From Thermothielavioides terrestris NRRL 8126 (Eukaryota; Ascomycota; Sordariomycetes; Sordariales; Chaetomiaceae), in NCBI RefSeq assembly GCF_000226115.1, contig NC_016458.1, forward strand, positions 2,728,001-2,792,000: DNA of 64,000 nt, written 5' to 3'. Both the position numbers and the translations under genes were made by a program. Of the stretch, positions 11,101 through 22,456 are shown one piece after another. Position 1 is the first letter of the stretch, and every line of letters starts with the position of its first letter. Below the pieces are notes generated by a model that saw nothing but the letters and a program-made list of their open reading frames with translations, was not told the origin of the DNA and searched no databases.

Positions 11101-12210
11101 GGGGAACGCGCGGCGGGAGATGGGCGATGCAGCGGGCAGCCGGGGCCGATGAGGATGCTGACGAGGTCAAGCCGGCGCGGGCAGGCTCGCCGCGTTCTCA
11201 TGCGTGTCCCGTTCCGCGAGAGGCTGGCCACCAGGAGCAGGTGCGGTTGCTTGTTCGCAGCGGGGGCCCAACACACAGCATGCAGAGATGGCGGTCGTGG
11301 TCGACTGTGGTGGGAGTCCAAGTTGGTTCGAAGATTAGAAAGCAGGACCCCAAACTCGGTTGGTCGTCAATGGTGGAGGGGGAGCGCGATGGCACAGGCG
11401 CAGGTTGGGGTAAAGAAGGCCCGGGAAATCGAGCCCGAGCGGCGCGCGTGGCCTCTGCAGAGTGGATGGCTGAAACACGCACCTCGAAGGGATGGCAGCG
11501 TCGGAGTCGGTTCGGTGGGCTTCGAGCAACCAGCAACGGTCGCAATGATAGCTAACGCGGCGACAAGGAGACGTAGCTTGATGAGGTTTGACGAATTTTG
11601 ATGGACCATCTCCTGGGCCGGGGGCGGCCGTCGAGGCGCTTAGCGAGAGGAACTAAGGCCAGAATGTGGCCTGCGCGCCACAGCCCTGCTGCCTCTCTGC
11701 TGGCTATCGCTGGCGCTGCCTCCTGTGCTGCCCCCCCTTCTTGAACAAAGGTACATACCCTTCCTTACCAAACTACCAGGTCACGTTAGTTAACCCACTG
11801 CACACTGGCTTCGTCCAGCTCGGTGGCCATTCCGTGCGACACTTCTAACAACCAAGCCTATATCACTCTTCTCGGCAAAGTCCCCTCGCTCCTTGAATGT
11901 AAGCGAAGTACTCTGTACCTTGGTTTTTCTCTGATTCTTGGACGGTCTCGTGTGCTTGGAGCTTAACAACCATCAAATGGGACGGCTGCAACAAAGAAAC
12001 CCCCAAGTTTGATGTTATCTAGGTAGTGTCTCAGATTTGGCCCTGATAAACCAGACAGCCGCCATAACGTTATGTGTTGATTCCACTTATCCTATAGTAT
12101 CTTAAAGGTAGGTAGCTTAGGGCACCAAAAAATCAAGGTCTGAGAGCCAAGTCAAGTAGGATTTTGTTGGAAACACAAAGACATTAACTTATAAACCAGT
12201 CCACTAACTC
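11101..12210. other. Upstream region of pro45
   Basis: No gene is supported; the small open frames on both strands lack family features. The last 8 bases before 12211 (ACTAACTC) are the target duplication of the adjacent mobile element. Confidence 0.45.
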
Positions 12211-12591
12211 GGTAGACGTTAAAGAGGTCCCGCCAAGACTAATTTCGGCCAATTGTCGGCAATGTTTTTACAGCGTTTTTACGCAACCCCGATCGCCAAG
12301 GGGTTTGCTCTATCGCCAAGGGGTTAGTTCGCTAGGGGTACGGGGGCGGCGCTAGCCCCCCGCTAGTTAGAATTCGGGTTAAGGTTAGGGTGCAGGTCAA
12401 GGTTCGGGTGCGGGTTAACTTCGTTTTCTTTTCTTTCGATTTGGTTGAGGTTTCACAAAGTTGTTGCTACGAGTCTTTGCGATTCTTCGTTGTTGATGTT
12501 GCTCGAAGTCGTCGTGGCCTTGGCCATTTGTAAATACTTGTAAGCGGTAGATTCCGAAATTAGTCTTGGCGGGACCTCTTTAACGACGACC
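12211..12591 (-). mobile_element. MITE copy 1 (reverse orientation)
   Basis: 381 bp with terminal inverted repeats that contain AGAGGTCCCGCCAAGACTAA, flanked by a perfect 8-bp duplication ACTAACTC (12203-12210 and 12592-12599). Its interior is the reverse of the other copies: the telomere-like array here reads as TTAGGG-type repeats at about 12370-12420. It lies about 320 bp before the mgr2 start codon. No transposase frame. Confidence 0.9.
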
Positions 12592-12910
12592 ACTAACTCA
12601 AGGAACTAACTTTAGGTAACCCACACCTCTTTTGCAGGAGTTACCGAGCTTCAAGGCGAAGCACAAGCCAGAGAGCGTCCCGTGCACGGTCTCTCCAGGG
12701 AAGGAGAGCCGTGTGACGTGAGCGCCAAGCTCCCGTGATCCGTGCGTCCCGCGCCGTTTTGCCCACGGCAAGCTCCCACGGCGAGAACGTGCACCGCATC
12801 GCTACCGTCCCATTCACTGCTCTCTTAATTCCAGCAAGGTGCCCTTCTTCTTCTGCTGCACTGTAAAAACCCGCCCAGCTCTTGCTTGCAGTGCCCAACC
12901 ATCCGCCGCC
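12592..12910. other. Promoter region of mgr2
   Basis: 319 bp between the MITE copy and the mgr2 start. It begins with the 8-bp target duplication. No gene or clear promoter element recognised. Confidence 0.4.
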
Positions 12911-13548
12911 ATGCCTCCTCCTCCCAGCCATCCCGGCGGCGTTGGGCCGTCGAACTTCGACAAGTGTATGCGCCTCGGAGCTTTTCCCAGCTTTTCGCAG
13001 CTTTTCGCAGCTCCATTTGCCGGCAGTAGCTAATGTTCGGCCACAGTCAAGATGGGCGCCCTGATGGGCGGCAGTAGGTTCCCACTTGCGCCTTGCGCAT
13101 TGCGCCTTGCGCTTACCATACGGCTAACATCGGGTGCTCCCCAGCTGTCGGCATGATCATCGGCTTCATCTTCGGTACGAGCACTCAGCGCTTGCGGCAG
13201 ATGGGGTTAGAAGGAGCGGGGGCTGGTCTAACGCGGTGCTCAGGAACGGTCAACATCTTCAGATACGGCGCCGGGCCAAACGGCATCATGAGAACACTGG
13301 GCCAGTACATGCTGGGATCTGGGGCGACATTCGGGTATGGCGTGGTCTCCGCATCCTTGCCGGCTGGCCTCGAGGCGACGGCTAACATGCTCCTCTCCAG
13401 CTTCTTCATGTCAATTGGCAGCGTAATTCGGTCCGATGCTTCACCTATCGTCCAGGAGGCCTACCTGCGCGCCCAGAGACGACCCATCATCATGGCCTCG
13501 CAGGCCTTCCGCCCATACCAGCGCGCTCGACGGGCCGGCGACGACTGA
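12911..13548 (+). CDS. mgr2: Mgr2, subunit of the mitochondrial TIM23 translocase (Romo1 family)
   Basis: Five exons: 12911-12965, 13047-13073, 13145-13174, 13244-13334 and 13401-13548, encoding 116 aa. Introns are 81, 71, 69 and 66 nt with GTATGC, GTAGGT, GTACGA and GTATGG donors; introns 2-4 carry evident CTAAC branch sites. The joined protein keeps the family pattern: NFDKFKMG, a first Gly-rich membrane segment (GGTVGMIIGFIFGT), then GIMRTLGQYMLGSGATFG and FFMSIGSVIRSD. Length agrees with the about 113 residues of yeast Mgr2. Family role: it couples Tim21 to TIM23 and gates lateral release of proteins into the mitochondrial inner membrane. Intron 4 is 66 nt and has no stop in frame, so a naive reading would insert 22 residues in the middle of the second membrane segment. 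Confidence 0.9.
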
Positions 13549-15665
13549 TCGGGCAGGCGCTCGGCGTTCGCGCGTTGCCCACGAAGGCGGTAAGCGGAAG
13601 GCGATGTAACTGATATGTTGTACATAGGGTTTGCGTGCGGGGCGAAATGGGACGGCGTTCAGGAGGACCGAAAACATACCTACGCAGTATGCCTGCGGGA
13701 TGATGTGTTAATACATGATTTAGCAAACATCGGCGGTCGTCATACCCAGAAACGCCGTGTTCGATCACCGCGCCTGGGCCCCCCGTCTTCCACTGCCTGC
13801 AATCGGGTTCGGCCTTGGCTCCGGCCGGTCGGGGCATGTCTTGCTTCTTCGGCGAGCTCGCTCACCGCCCATCCAGAGCAGCACAGGATTCACAGGATTC
13901 ATAAGTTTCCTCGTATGACTCTTGGCCAATGCTTCCTGGGCCAATTTTAGGACGCGTTGTTTCCGCACTCCAATTACGAAGACGTGGAACGCACCGGACG
14001 CCGGCCTTATCCCTGGATGGGAGACGAGCACTTGGCGTGGCACGGCGCCACCCTTCGGACAATTTTAAGCTCCCCTCGCTAAGGCACATGTAGTGTACAT
14101 TACCGGCGGCTGGAAGGCTGACGACAGCGTTCAGAGTCTGAATGTCGGGCGGCATCGGAACCCAGCTGCGGTCCAGAGTTTCGAGGCGAGGAAATTGTGA
14201 GCTGTCCGGGTCTGGCACTCGTGATATTTGTCTGAGACAGGCAGACGTCAACTCATCCGTACAGAGAAAAAGATCTCGACCACGCAGGCGCCCGTGCTGC
14301 ATGGAAGCTCGAGCATGGCAGATGGGGAGCGTCGGGTGGCGTCGGTTGCCATTCCGGCTCCGATCCGGGCCCGGCAGCAAGGGCCGCACGCCACGCACGT
14401 TCGGGATTCTCGCCCACTCAAATCAACAGGTCCGGCAGCGGCTGCAGCAGAGCACCGCAGCCCCCTGCAATCCGGTTTGGAACTCGGAACCTGGAAATCT
14501 GGAATGCGGTGCGCAAGACGAAGACGGTGAGAGCCATATGTGGAAGATACGGACACCTTTGTTACCTACTTGCAGGCAAAATCGCCTCGTGCTCGGCCGA
14601 GTCTGGGGCAAGGCAGCTGCTTCTTCAGCGGACCCGACAGTCGCGAGCAGGCTGCGCTCCTTCCCCTTCCGGGTGGTAACGCAGCATCCCGATAAGCTGA
14701 GGTGAGGTGGCTTGCCACGGCAGGCGCCAACCTCGATGGGGTGATGGGCTGATGGGGGCATCGCTCGCTGATGGTTTCCAAATTCCACTTTCTCTGGTCA
14801 TCCGGGACCGAGTCCATTCAGGTTCTATTTTTTTTTGTCTCGCTCTTCCAGAGTCTGTTCCTCCTTGGTCGCAGCTCGGCGATTGTCCAGTCCGACAAGG
14901 CTGCTTCTCGCGGATATGCGGTTGGGGATTTCTTTTGCATCCCAAATTTTCGTGAGGATCGTCGCGTTGGCTCAAGCCTCCGCAGTGCGTGCGCCTCTGC
15001 CATAGGCTTCCCTTCGGGCTCAGCTGCGCTGGCAAATGCACGCCACGTCGAGACTCTGTGCCAAACATCAATAGTGTGCGCTGGGCGTTGGCGGTGTGGT
15101 GTGATGTGCGGTCAGCACTCTGCCACTCTCTGGGACAAGTTAACCGCCTGAGCTTGGCGCTCTTCTCGTCGTCCGAATAGTTACGCACTTGGGGGCGTGC
15201 CAACCGCCTGGGCGATAACCGACTCGACCGTCAGTGGCATGCACACACCCGAGTGTCTTGATCTCGTTCCCAGCGCCACCGGTTTGCAGTCTGCAGCGTA
15301 CACTACAGCAAAAACGTGCCGGACCTGGCCTGCGCAAGACACGGCAATCCCCGGAGCAGATCGCAGTGGAAGCAGCCCTGCTCTCCGGCCATCGATTGTC
15401 ATGTCTCTGCAGTGCAACATGTGGCGCTTCCAGGGGCGGAAGTCCCGTCGGCCATCACGAGGAGATGCCCTGTCCCGGACGCGCCTTCTGCATGCAGTCC
15501 AGCTTTTGATAAATATCTCAAATATCTCGCTGTACCACGCCGGGCTGAGCCATCTGCTCTGTCTCGAGCGCGTGCGTAGCATTCGCTTCAAGTCCTTCTT
15601 TTTCTGATTGTTGATCTGGGAATATATTGTGTAATTCTGTCTGTCCTTCTCTTGGTTTGCCCGTC
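13549..15665. other. Intergenic region of 2.1 kb between mgr2 and the laccase
   Basis: Many overlapping open frames of 60-190 codons on both strands, none with a recognisable domain or codon pattern; I see no gene. Exact copies of the motif TGTAGTGTAC/GTACACTACA lie at 14089-14098 and 15298-15307, the latter about 360 bp before the laccase start. An AT-rich stretch at about 15508-15530 could include core promoter elements. Confidence 0.45.
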
Positions 15666-17687
15666 ATGGGCCTTTTGCGCGGCCTGCTCGAGAGCGTCTC
15701 CGAGACCCTCGAGCTGTTCTACACAGCGACGGCTACGCTGACCCAGGAGAGCACCAACGGGTATTGCAGTCTCAGCCAGCCAGCCAGCTGCCTCTGCGCG
15801 AGGTAATTCTGACAGCTCGCAGGCTTTCGCTCTTGGGGACTCTATTGGCCCGCGTCCTGCCCCTTTTCCTGACAAATAATCCGCTTCCCGATGGATTTCC
15901 ATGGGGCTCTTTATCTGACACCAACACCAATCCGTATGTCGACTACCCTCGGACCGGCGTGGTTCGGTACTATGACTTCACGGTCAGCCGCGGGATCATC
16001 GCGCCCGACGGGTACCAACGGGACGTTCTCCTTGTCAACGGCGCCTATCCCGGTCCCCTCATCGAGGCGAACTGGGGCGACACGATTGTCGTGACTGTGC
16101 ACAACAACATCAGCAACCCCGAAGACGGCACTACCATCCACTGGCACGGTTTCCTTCAACGTGAGACTCCTTGGGCTGACGGGGCGCCGGGGATCTCACA
16201 GTGTCCCATCCCGCCCGGGAGCAGCTACACCTACGAGTTCGTTGCCAGTCTGTTTGGCACCAGTTGGTATCATGCCCACTACTCGGCACAGTACGCTGGG
16301 GGTGTCGTCGGGCCCATTGTCGTTTACGGCCCGACACATGCCAAGTACGATGTCGACCTTGGTCCGATCATGCTGAGCGGTGAGTGCATCGTTTCCCGAT
16401 CGAAGGTCCGACATGGCGGCCGAGACTCACTCGCCGGACAGATTGGTACCACAGAGAGTACTTCGACATTGTCAAGGAGCTGCTATCTCCAAATGCCAGC
16501 CCGAGGGTGCTGTCGGACAACAACCTGATCGACGGCAAGATGAACTTTGACTGCTCGACAGTTGCCCCTGGAGACAACACCCCGTGCACCGATAGAGCCG
16601 GTATCTCGAAGTTCAAGTTTCAGACGGGCAAGACGCACCGCCTGCGTCTGATCAATTCGGGCGCCGACGGTGTCCAACGCTTCTCGATCGACCAACACAC
16701 TCTGACTGTCATCGCGGAAGACTTTGTGCCCGTGAAGCCGTACAACACCACGGTGGTCACCTTGGGGGTCGGTCAGCGCACCGACGTGCTTGTCACGGCC
16801 AACGCTGGCCCGCCCGATTCTCTGTTTTGGATGCGGTCCAACCTGACGACGTGCTCGCCCGCGCGGCAGCCCAACGCCTTGGCGGCCGTCTACTACGACA
16901 AAGCCGACACTTCGGCCACGCCGTCCAGCAGACCCTGGGATGTTCCGGATCCAGGAACCTGCGCCAACGACCCGCTCGACATCTCGGAGCCGCTGTATCC
17001 GATACCGTTGCCCAAGCCCGCCATTACCCAGACCATGGATATCGAGCTATTCAAGAACGCTTCGAATGTGACGCTTTGGAAGTTCAACGGCGTGTCCATG
17101 AGAACTGACTACAATAGCCCGGTGATCCTGCTTGCCAACCAGGGCAACTTTAGCTACCCGCCTGAATGGAACGTGGTGAACTACCAACAGACAACGGCGA
17201 TCCGCATCATCATCAACAATAAGGGGCCCGGCCCGTAAGTTCTGTTCTGTTTCCCGTGTGCATTTGAAGCGGCTAACCATGGTCAAGTCACCCGATGCAT
17301 CTCCATGGGCACAACTTCTACATTCTGCATGAAGGCCCCGGCGAATGGGACGGGACCATCGTTCGGCCGTCAAACCCGATGCGGCGGGACGTGGAACTCG
17401 TGCGCGGCAACGGTCATCTTGTGATACAGTTCGACGGCGCCCCTGGTACGGTTCTTCCGCCTGACACGTCCCTTGATGCCCCTCCATGCTAACTAACGCC
17501 AATAGGCGTCTGGGCTTTCCACTGCCACATCGCCTGGCATTCCTCGGGCGGCTTCCTGGCATCGCTTCTCGTTCAGCCACACAAGGTGCAGCAGATGCAC
17601 CTTCCTGGCGATGTCGAGCAGAACTGCCGAGCCTGGGACTTATGGACGAAGCACAACGTTGTCGACCAGATTGACAGCGGCACATAA
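15666..17687 (+). CDS. Laccase-like multicopper oxidase
   Basis: Five exons, 15666-15760, 15823-16379, 16442-17234, 17288-17445 and 17506-17687, encode 594 aa. Introns are 62, 62, 53 and 60 nt with good donors and CTGAC or CTAAC branch sites. All four copper signatures are present: HWHG at 138-141, WYHAHYSAQ from 180, [10 protein letters not shown], and FHCHIAWH near the C-terminus. It should oxidise phenolic substrates with reduction of O2 to water, as secreted or wall-associated ascomycete laccases do in pigment or phenolic metabolism. The N-terminus is unusual: 32 mostly helical residues precede the hydrophobic segment [16 protein letters not shown], so this resembles a signal anchor more than a short signal peptide. 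The protein ends in DSGT, close to the DSGL/V/I plug of ascomycete laccases. The exact substrate cannot be read from sequence. Confidence 0.93.
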
Positions 17688-18141
17688 CAGTTTGTTGCGC
17701 CGCCAGCATCACCCTTCTGGAGGCAGCGTGCTTCTTGGAGGACGTACTGACGGTAGGCGTTGGCTATTGGCGATGGGTCGTGTGTTGGGAGCGTCAAGCG
17801 GCATAGATAGTGACATAGTAGTAGTGTGTAGTATCCGTAATGGGGTCTAAACGGACTGGAAAGGCTGTACAGAGGAGGTAAATGTTCTGTACGCTCGCCT
17901 CTGGTGTTTGAGACCTGTACGCAGAACCTATCAAGTCATCTTCAAGTTGTGGGAACCAGGCAACGGCAGACATCCATCACCCGTTCGATCAAGGGTGGGC
18001 AGGTGGCGGAGACGGGCTCGTGGGGCGACCATCTCACAAATGCCAAAGACGATTCGCCAACTGGTCTAGTTATACATATTCAACCTAGGTTTGACGAGCA
18101 GGACACCGGACTCGGTGTCCGATACATATCCCTCACTCGAT
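17688..18141. other. Intergenic region between convergent laccase and met1
   Basis: 454 bp between two stop codons, presumably both 3' ends. No gene seen. Confidence 0.45.
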
Positions 18142-20127
18142 CTAAGCCACGCCCGCAACCCCAAACCCAGCAGACGCAAACCCCGTTGCTAGATCCAGGT
18201 CTAACCCTTTGAACCCGTCCTCGACAACCCATGAGCGGCCCTTTTCCGGCGTGTACAGCGCCTCGCAGGCGTGGCCCACCACAAGCAGGCCCGGCGGGCG
18301 GCTCCCCTCCTGCTCGATGGCCTCGGCGACGAATCTCAGCGTCGTCCGAATGACGCGCTGGTCCGGGCAGCTGGCCCGCTCGATGACCGCACACGGCGTG
18401 TCGAGCGGCCAGAGCGTTCTCCTCCGCCTCCCGTCTTGCTGCTGTTCGGGAACCGGGACGCTGTTGCTCCCCCCCAGCTCACTGCCCCGCCCCTGCTCCT
18501 GCTGCTGCTGCTGCTGCTGCTCCTTCTCCTCCTCGGTGTAGGCCGTCAGCTCCGCCACCAACCCCTCGATCCGGTGCAGCCCCATCAGAAACACCGCCGT
18601 CCGGCTGCCGACATACTCAGGTGGCTGCGGCGCCCGGCCCTTCTTGCCCGTGCCGGTGCACACGAGCACCTGGTCGGCGACGTCGCGCTGCGTGGGCGGG
18701 ATGCCCGCGAACAGCGGCGCGCTGAGGCTGCTGGTGATGCCAGGGAGCACGACGACGCGGTCGCCGAGCCCGTGCTGGCGGAAGAAGGCGACCTCCTCGC
18801 CGCCGCGGCCGTAGATGAAGGGATCGCCCTGCTTGAGGCGCAGCACCGTCTTGCCGGCGCGCACGCCGTCGAGCGCCTGCTCGAGCAGCTCCTCCTGCGC
18901 GCGGTCGGCGTTGCCGGGGAACTTGCGCGCGATGGAGACGGGCGTGCGCCGCGGGATCAGGTCCAGCACGCCCGCCGGCACCAGCTTGTCCGCCAGCACC
19001 AGGTCGGCCGTCTGGATCGCCTTGTAGGTCGCGCGCGTGAGCAGGTCCGGGTGGCCCGGCCCGCTGCCGGCGAGGATGACGCGCCCGCGCTGCTGCTGCT
19101 GCTGCTGTCCACCACCGCCGCCGCCACCGGGCTGGGACAGCTTCCACCCACTCTCCCCCTCCCCGGCCCCTCCGCCGCGATACGACCGCAGCACGGCCTC
19201 AACATCCTCATCGGTAATGGCCGCCAGCCGCCTCAGCGGCCAGTACTCACACACCTGGGCAAGCCACCTCATCCGGCGGGTCCTCGCGGCCTCGGCATCG
19301 TCTTCGCGCACCAACCGATTCAACCCCGCAGGCTGATCAACCGAGTCATCGACGCCCTCATCCGCCACCGCATCCCCCGCCTCACCTGCTCCTCCCGCAT
19401 CGGCGCTCAAAATCCGCCTGCGCGCCTCCCCGAGCCGCTGCACCGCCGCGCCCAGCCCCGGCGGCAACCCGGCGGCCACCTCGCGGCGGATGCGGCCGGC
19501 GAGCTTGCAGCCGCGGCCGTTGGTGGTGACGCCGATCTGCAGCGGGCCGTCGGCGTGCACGCTCAGCAGGCTGAAGGAGCACAGCGCGGGCGCGTCGACC
19601 ACGTTGAGCGGGATGCGGTGGCGGCGGCAGAGGGCGGCCAGCGCGGCGAGGCCGGCGCGGCCTTGGGATTCCTCCTCTTCGGCGCTGCCGGCGCTGCCGC
19701 CGCCGAAGAGCGCCGGCGGCGGGGCCGAGCTGGTCACGAAGACGGCGTCGACCACGCCGTCGACTTCGGGTCGGCCCAGCGTGAAGAGGTCGGCTGGGGT
19801 GAAGGGGCGGGCCAGGTGGGTCAGGGCGCCGGAGGCGATCAGGGAGGTGAGAGTGTAGTGGAGGGGTGGTGGTGGTGGTGGTTGCTGCTGCTGCTCTTGG
19901 TCTTGTTGTGCTGATGATGAAGGGGGTGATGATGTTGTTGTTGGAGGTGGTGCGATGAGGATCGGCTTTGCGCCGGCCGCGAGGGACGAGTTGGCGCGCG
20001 CTGCCGCGAGCGGGTTCGCGCCGAGGATGAGGTGCACATGCCCTACGCAGTGCTGGGCTGTGAGGAGGGATGTCTGGTAGGGCGGCTGTGGTGGCTGCGG
20101 TGGTGATGGTGGTTGGGTAGCTGTCAT
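18142..20127 (-). CDS. met1: Bifunctional siroheme enzyme: Met8-like dehydrogenase plus Met1-like uroporphyrinogen-III methyltransferase
   Basis: One intron-free frame of 661 aa from the chosen start MTATQPPSPP; an in-frame ATG at 20199 would add 24 residues. The N-terminal part resembles Met8/CysG-N: a nucleotide-binding turn LILGANPLAAARA, then NVVDAPALCSFSLLS and IGVTTNGRGCKLAGRIRREV. The C-terminal part is a SUMT methylase: VILAGSGPGHPDLLT, KQGDPFIYGRGGEEVAFF, PGITSSLSAPLFAGIPPT and VCTGTGKKG. Together they convert uroporphyrinogen III to precorrin-2 with SAM and oxidise it towards siroheme, the cofactor of sulfite and nitrite reductases. The two halves are separated by a long low-complexity linker with Gly and Gln runs, and another Gln run lies in the C-terminal third. 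Yeast carries the two activities on separate proteins, whereas the fused form is usual in filamentous fungi. Confidence 0.9.
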   Translation of the reverse strand: MTATQPPSPPQPPQPPYQTSLLTAQHCVGHVHLILGANPLAAARANSSLAAGAKPILIAPPPTTTSSPPSSSAQQDQEQQQQPPPPPPLHYTLTSLIASGALTHLARPFTPADLFTLGRPEVDGVVDAVFVTSSAPPPALFGGGSAGSAEEEESQGRAGLAALAALCRRHRIPLNVVDAPALCSFSLLSVHADGPLQIGVTTNGRGCKLAGRIRREVAAGLPPGLGAAVQRLGEARRRILSADAGGAGEAGDAVADEGVDDSVDQPAGLNRLVREDDAEAARTRRMRWLAQVCEYWPLRRLAAITDEDVEAVLRSYRGGGAGEGESGWKLSQPGGGGGGGQQQQQQRGRVILAGSGPGHPDLLTRATYKAIQTADLVLADKLVPAGVLDLIPRRTPVSIARKFPGNADRAQEELLEQALDGVRAGKTVLRLKQGDPFIYGRGGEEVAFFRQHGLGDRVVVLPGITSSLSAPLFAGIPPTQRDVADQVLVCTGTGKKGRAPQPPEYVGSRTAVFLMGLHRIEGLVAELTAYTEEEKEQQQQQQQEQGRGSELGGSNSVPVPEQQQDGRRRRTLWPLDTPCAVIERASCPDQRVIRTTLRFVAEAIEQEGSRPPGLLVVGHACEALYTPEKGRSWVVEDGFKGLDLDLATGFASAGFGVAGVA

Positions 20128-21534
20128 CGTGTGTGTTTGGGCTGGGTTGTGATGTATGTGTGTGTTGCAGTGTGCGACGGCCGAGACCGGGGCGTCCAAA
20201 GTCCAAGTTGCCAGCGACTTGAAAGAGATGGGTATAATCCGTCCGGAGTATACAAGACAGGATGAGATGAAACCGATAAAAATTCGGGGAAGCCCCGAGC
20301 TATACCAGACTATTTTCCCTCCCTCCGAAACCTCTCTTCAGCGCTGCCGCTTGAGATGACTCCGCGGTGGTGACATGCCCAGCGTCTTTATCAAAAGTGT
20401 TTTCAAGTCCGGAAAGTCAACGGCATCTCCAGCCAGTCAGAGCGCCCAATTCCCGACTTACACCAAATTCTTTCTCAGCACGGTTAGCGCCCGCTGACGC
20501 CATTTCACGGGGCCAGAAAGCCGCTTCATGTGAATCAGGTTATCGTCTTATCGCCACCCCGCTGAGCCCGGTATCTTAGCACATCCACGGCACTCGACTC
20601 CGCGGGGGTTCAGCGCCGGACCGGAGATCCTCAGCACGGAGCGCCGCTGGCCGGTTCCCGGGACGAATGGCTGGTGACCGTCTTATCAGAATGCGCGGGC
20701 GTTTCTCCTGTTTCCCCTATGATCCACGGGCGACGCACAGCAGTGGCTGCAGTGGAAAACTGGTCTCCAATGCGCCAGCTTAAGAATCGTTTTCTTAGCC
20801 GCATCCGCTGGCTGTGGGAACTACAGCACTTTGCTTCTCTCCACCTCCACGAGTTTCACGAGCACGACGATGGAATCCACAATGTTCTGTTCCAAATTCA
20901 CTGTGATTCTTATTCCTGCCGCCTCACCGTCGAGGATAGCTAAAAAGGAGCAAACAACCCCGTGGCCGCCCGACGCCCGCGCAGCTCGCCAAATTAAAAC
21001 ATCTAACTACTTTTCAAAAAAGCAGGCCGCCCTAATGTGCACGTCGAGCTTTGCAGTTGCCTCGCATCCTTTGCCACCATCCCGATGTCTCCTCCGAACC
21101 ATGGGTCCTGCAGCATCTCGAATGATAAACCGCATCGTCGCGGTATCAGCGGCAAATGGGCGGGGGAAAGTCGGCATCCAAAACGAGGTGGCTCGCAAAC
21201 GTAACCCTGCGATGAAGAGATCGGCATCTGGTCGCACGAGCGAAGGCCGAGTCGAAGTTATATACAGTCGAAAAAGCGCCCTTCAGACGTATCGAAGTCG
21301 TAGCAAGAAATATAGAGTGCGCGCCAAACTCCCAGAGCAAAGGTGGTCGAGAAGAGATAAATCGGTCATGGTCAAGTCGTTCGACGTCAACACCAGGAAC
21401 CGGTGTGGGGTTAGTGGCCGGAGAGCTGTGAGACCTGCTATGGTCGGTTTCGCCACGCGAGGTCTCGCGCTCTGTATGTCGTGTTCAGAGCAGCCCGTCC
21501 GATGCCCCCCGGCTGCTGCCAAGGGTAGAGCCGT
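20128..21534. other. Intergenic region upstream of met1 and downstream of rho3
   Basis: About 1.4 kb that should contain the met1 promoter and the rho3 3' end. A 273-codon plus-strand open frame from 20831 ends inside rho3 in antisense and has no family features. No gene is supported. Confidence 0.45.
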
Positions 21535-22456
21535 CTACATGACGACGCACTTGGACTCCTCGCGCTCTTTCTTCACCGACAAGGCAACGCGAGCCGCTTC
21601 TGTGAAGGCCTCGTTGACGCCCCGGTTCCGCATGGCAGAGCACTCAAGATAGCGCAGAGCGTGGATGCGGCGCGCCACTTCAAGTCCTTGCTCGTAGTTG
21701 ATCATCGGCTTCTTCTCCCGTGGGCTGCCGTCTTCGTTCACAGCGTCCTCCTCTTCGCTGGACTCTCGCAGGTCGCACTTCAGAGCCACCAGGACAAGTT
21801 TGACGCCTGGGCAGTTATCGGCAATCTCGCCCACCCACTTGCTCTCGACGTTCTCCAGCGAATCTTTGCTATCCACCGAGTAGCAGAGCATGATCAGGTC
21901 CGTGTCGTCTGCAGCAAGTCAGCCACAGTCTTGCCCGGCAGGCAATCCTTGGCGCAGCGCATGGGCCCGAGAGCTGAGCTCACCATATGAGAGACTTCGT
22001 AACCTGTCGAATTCCTCCTGCCCGGCCGTATCCCACAGTGACAGCTCGATGTGGACATTGTCGACGAAGATATCTAGATAATCGAGCAAATCAGCCTCCC
22101 GTGCCCGGCTATGCTCGGATATCGCAACCGCAAGGATGACGCACCATGCACGTAGTTCTCGAAGACGGTCGGCTCGTATACGGTGGGGAAGTAGCTGTGC
22201 GATCAAGTCAGACAACATCCGGGGCCGCGCGCCACCGTGTCAAACTCACCCTCGTGTGAAGACGTTTAGCAACGAGGTCTTGCCGCACGCACCGTCGCCT
22301 CTAGTGCCGAGAACACATGGCGTCAGCGCATTCGAGGACAAACCCACTATCCAAGTCGGCAATCCGCCCGTCATCCCCTATCCCGGCAATCGAAACAACT
22401 CACAGCAAGACCAGCTTGCGCTGGACCGTCTTTGAATCCCCGAAACCGCAAGGCAT
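21535..22456 (-). CDS. rho3: Rho-family small GTPase Rho3
   Basis: Five exons on the minus strand: 22456-22404, 22300-22250, 22194-22145, 22073-21984 and 21908-21535, encoding 205 aa. All splice junctions keep phase. G-box motifs are intact: GDGACGKT at 19-26, the effector loop [22 protein letters not shown] at 66-72, and LKCDL for guanine recognition. It ends in the CAAX box CVVM, the prenylation signal. The start [18 protein letters not shown] and the run from [22 protein letters not shown] onward identify the Rho3 subfamily rather than Rho1 or Cdc42. Family role: GTP-dependent control of exocytosis and actin at hyphal tips. The exons are unusually small (50-90 nt) in the first half of the gene. 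Confidence 0.95.

Noticed and set aside
13862..15203. Several minus-strand frames of 120-190 codons between mgr2 and the laccase
   Set aside because: They overlap each other and plus-strand frames, have no motifs, and contain no convincing splice pattern.
18271..19914. A 547-codon plus-strand frame
   Set aside because: It is the antisense of the well-supported Met8-Met1 gene; it only reflects high GC and few stop codons.
20831..21652. A 273-codon plus-strand open frame
   Set aside because: It ends inside rho3 in antisense, shows no domain, and its composition is that of non-coding DNA read by chance.
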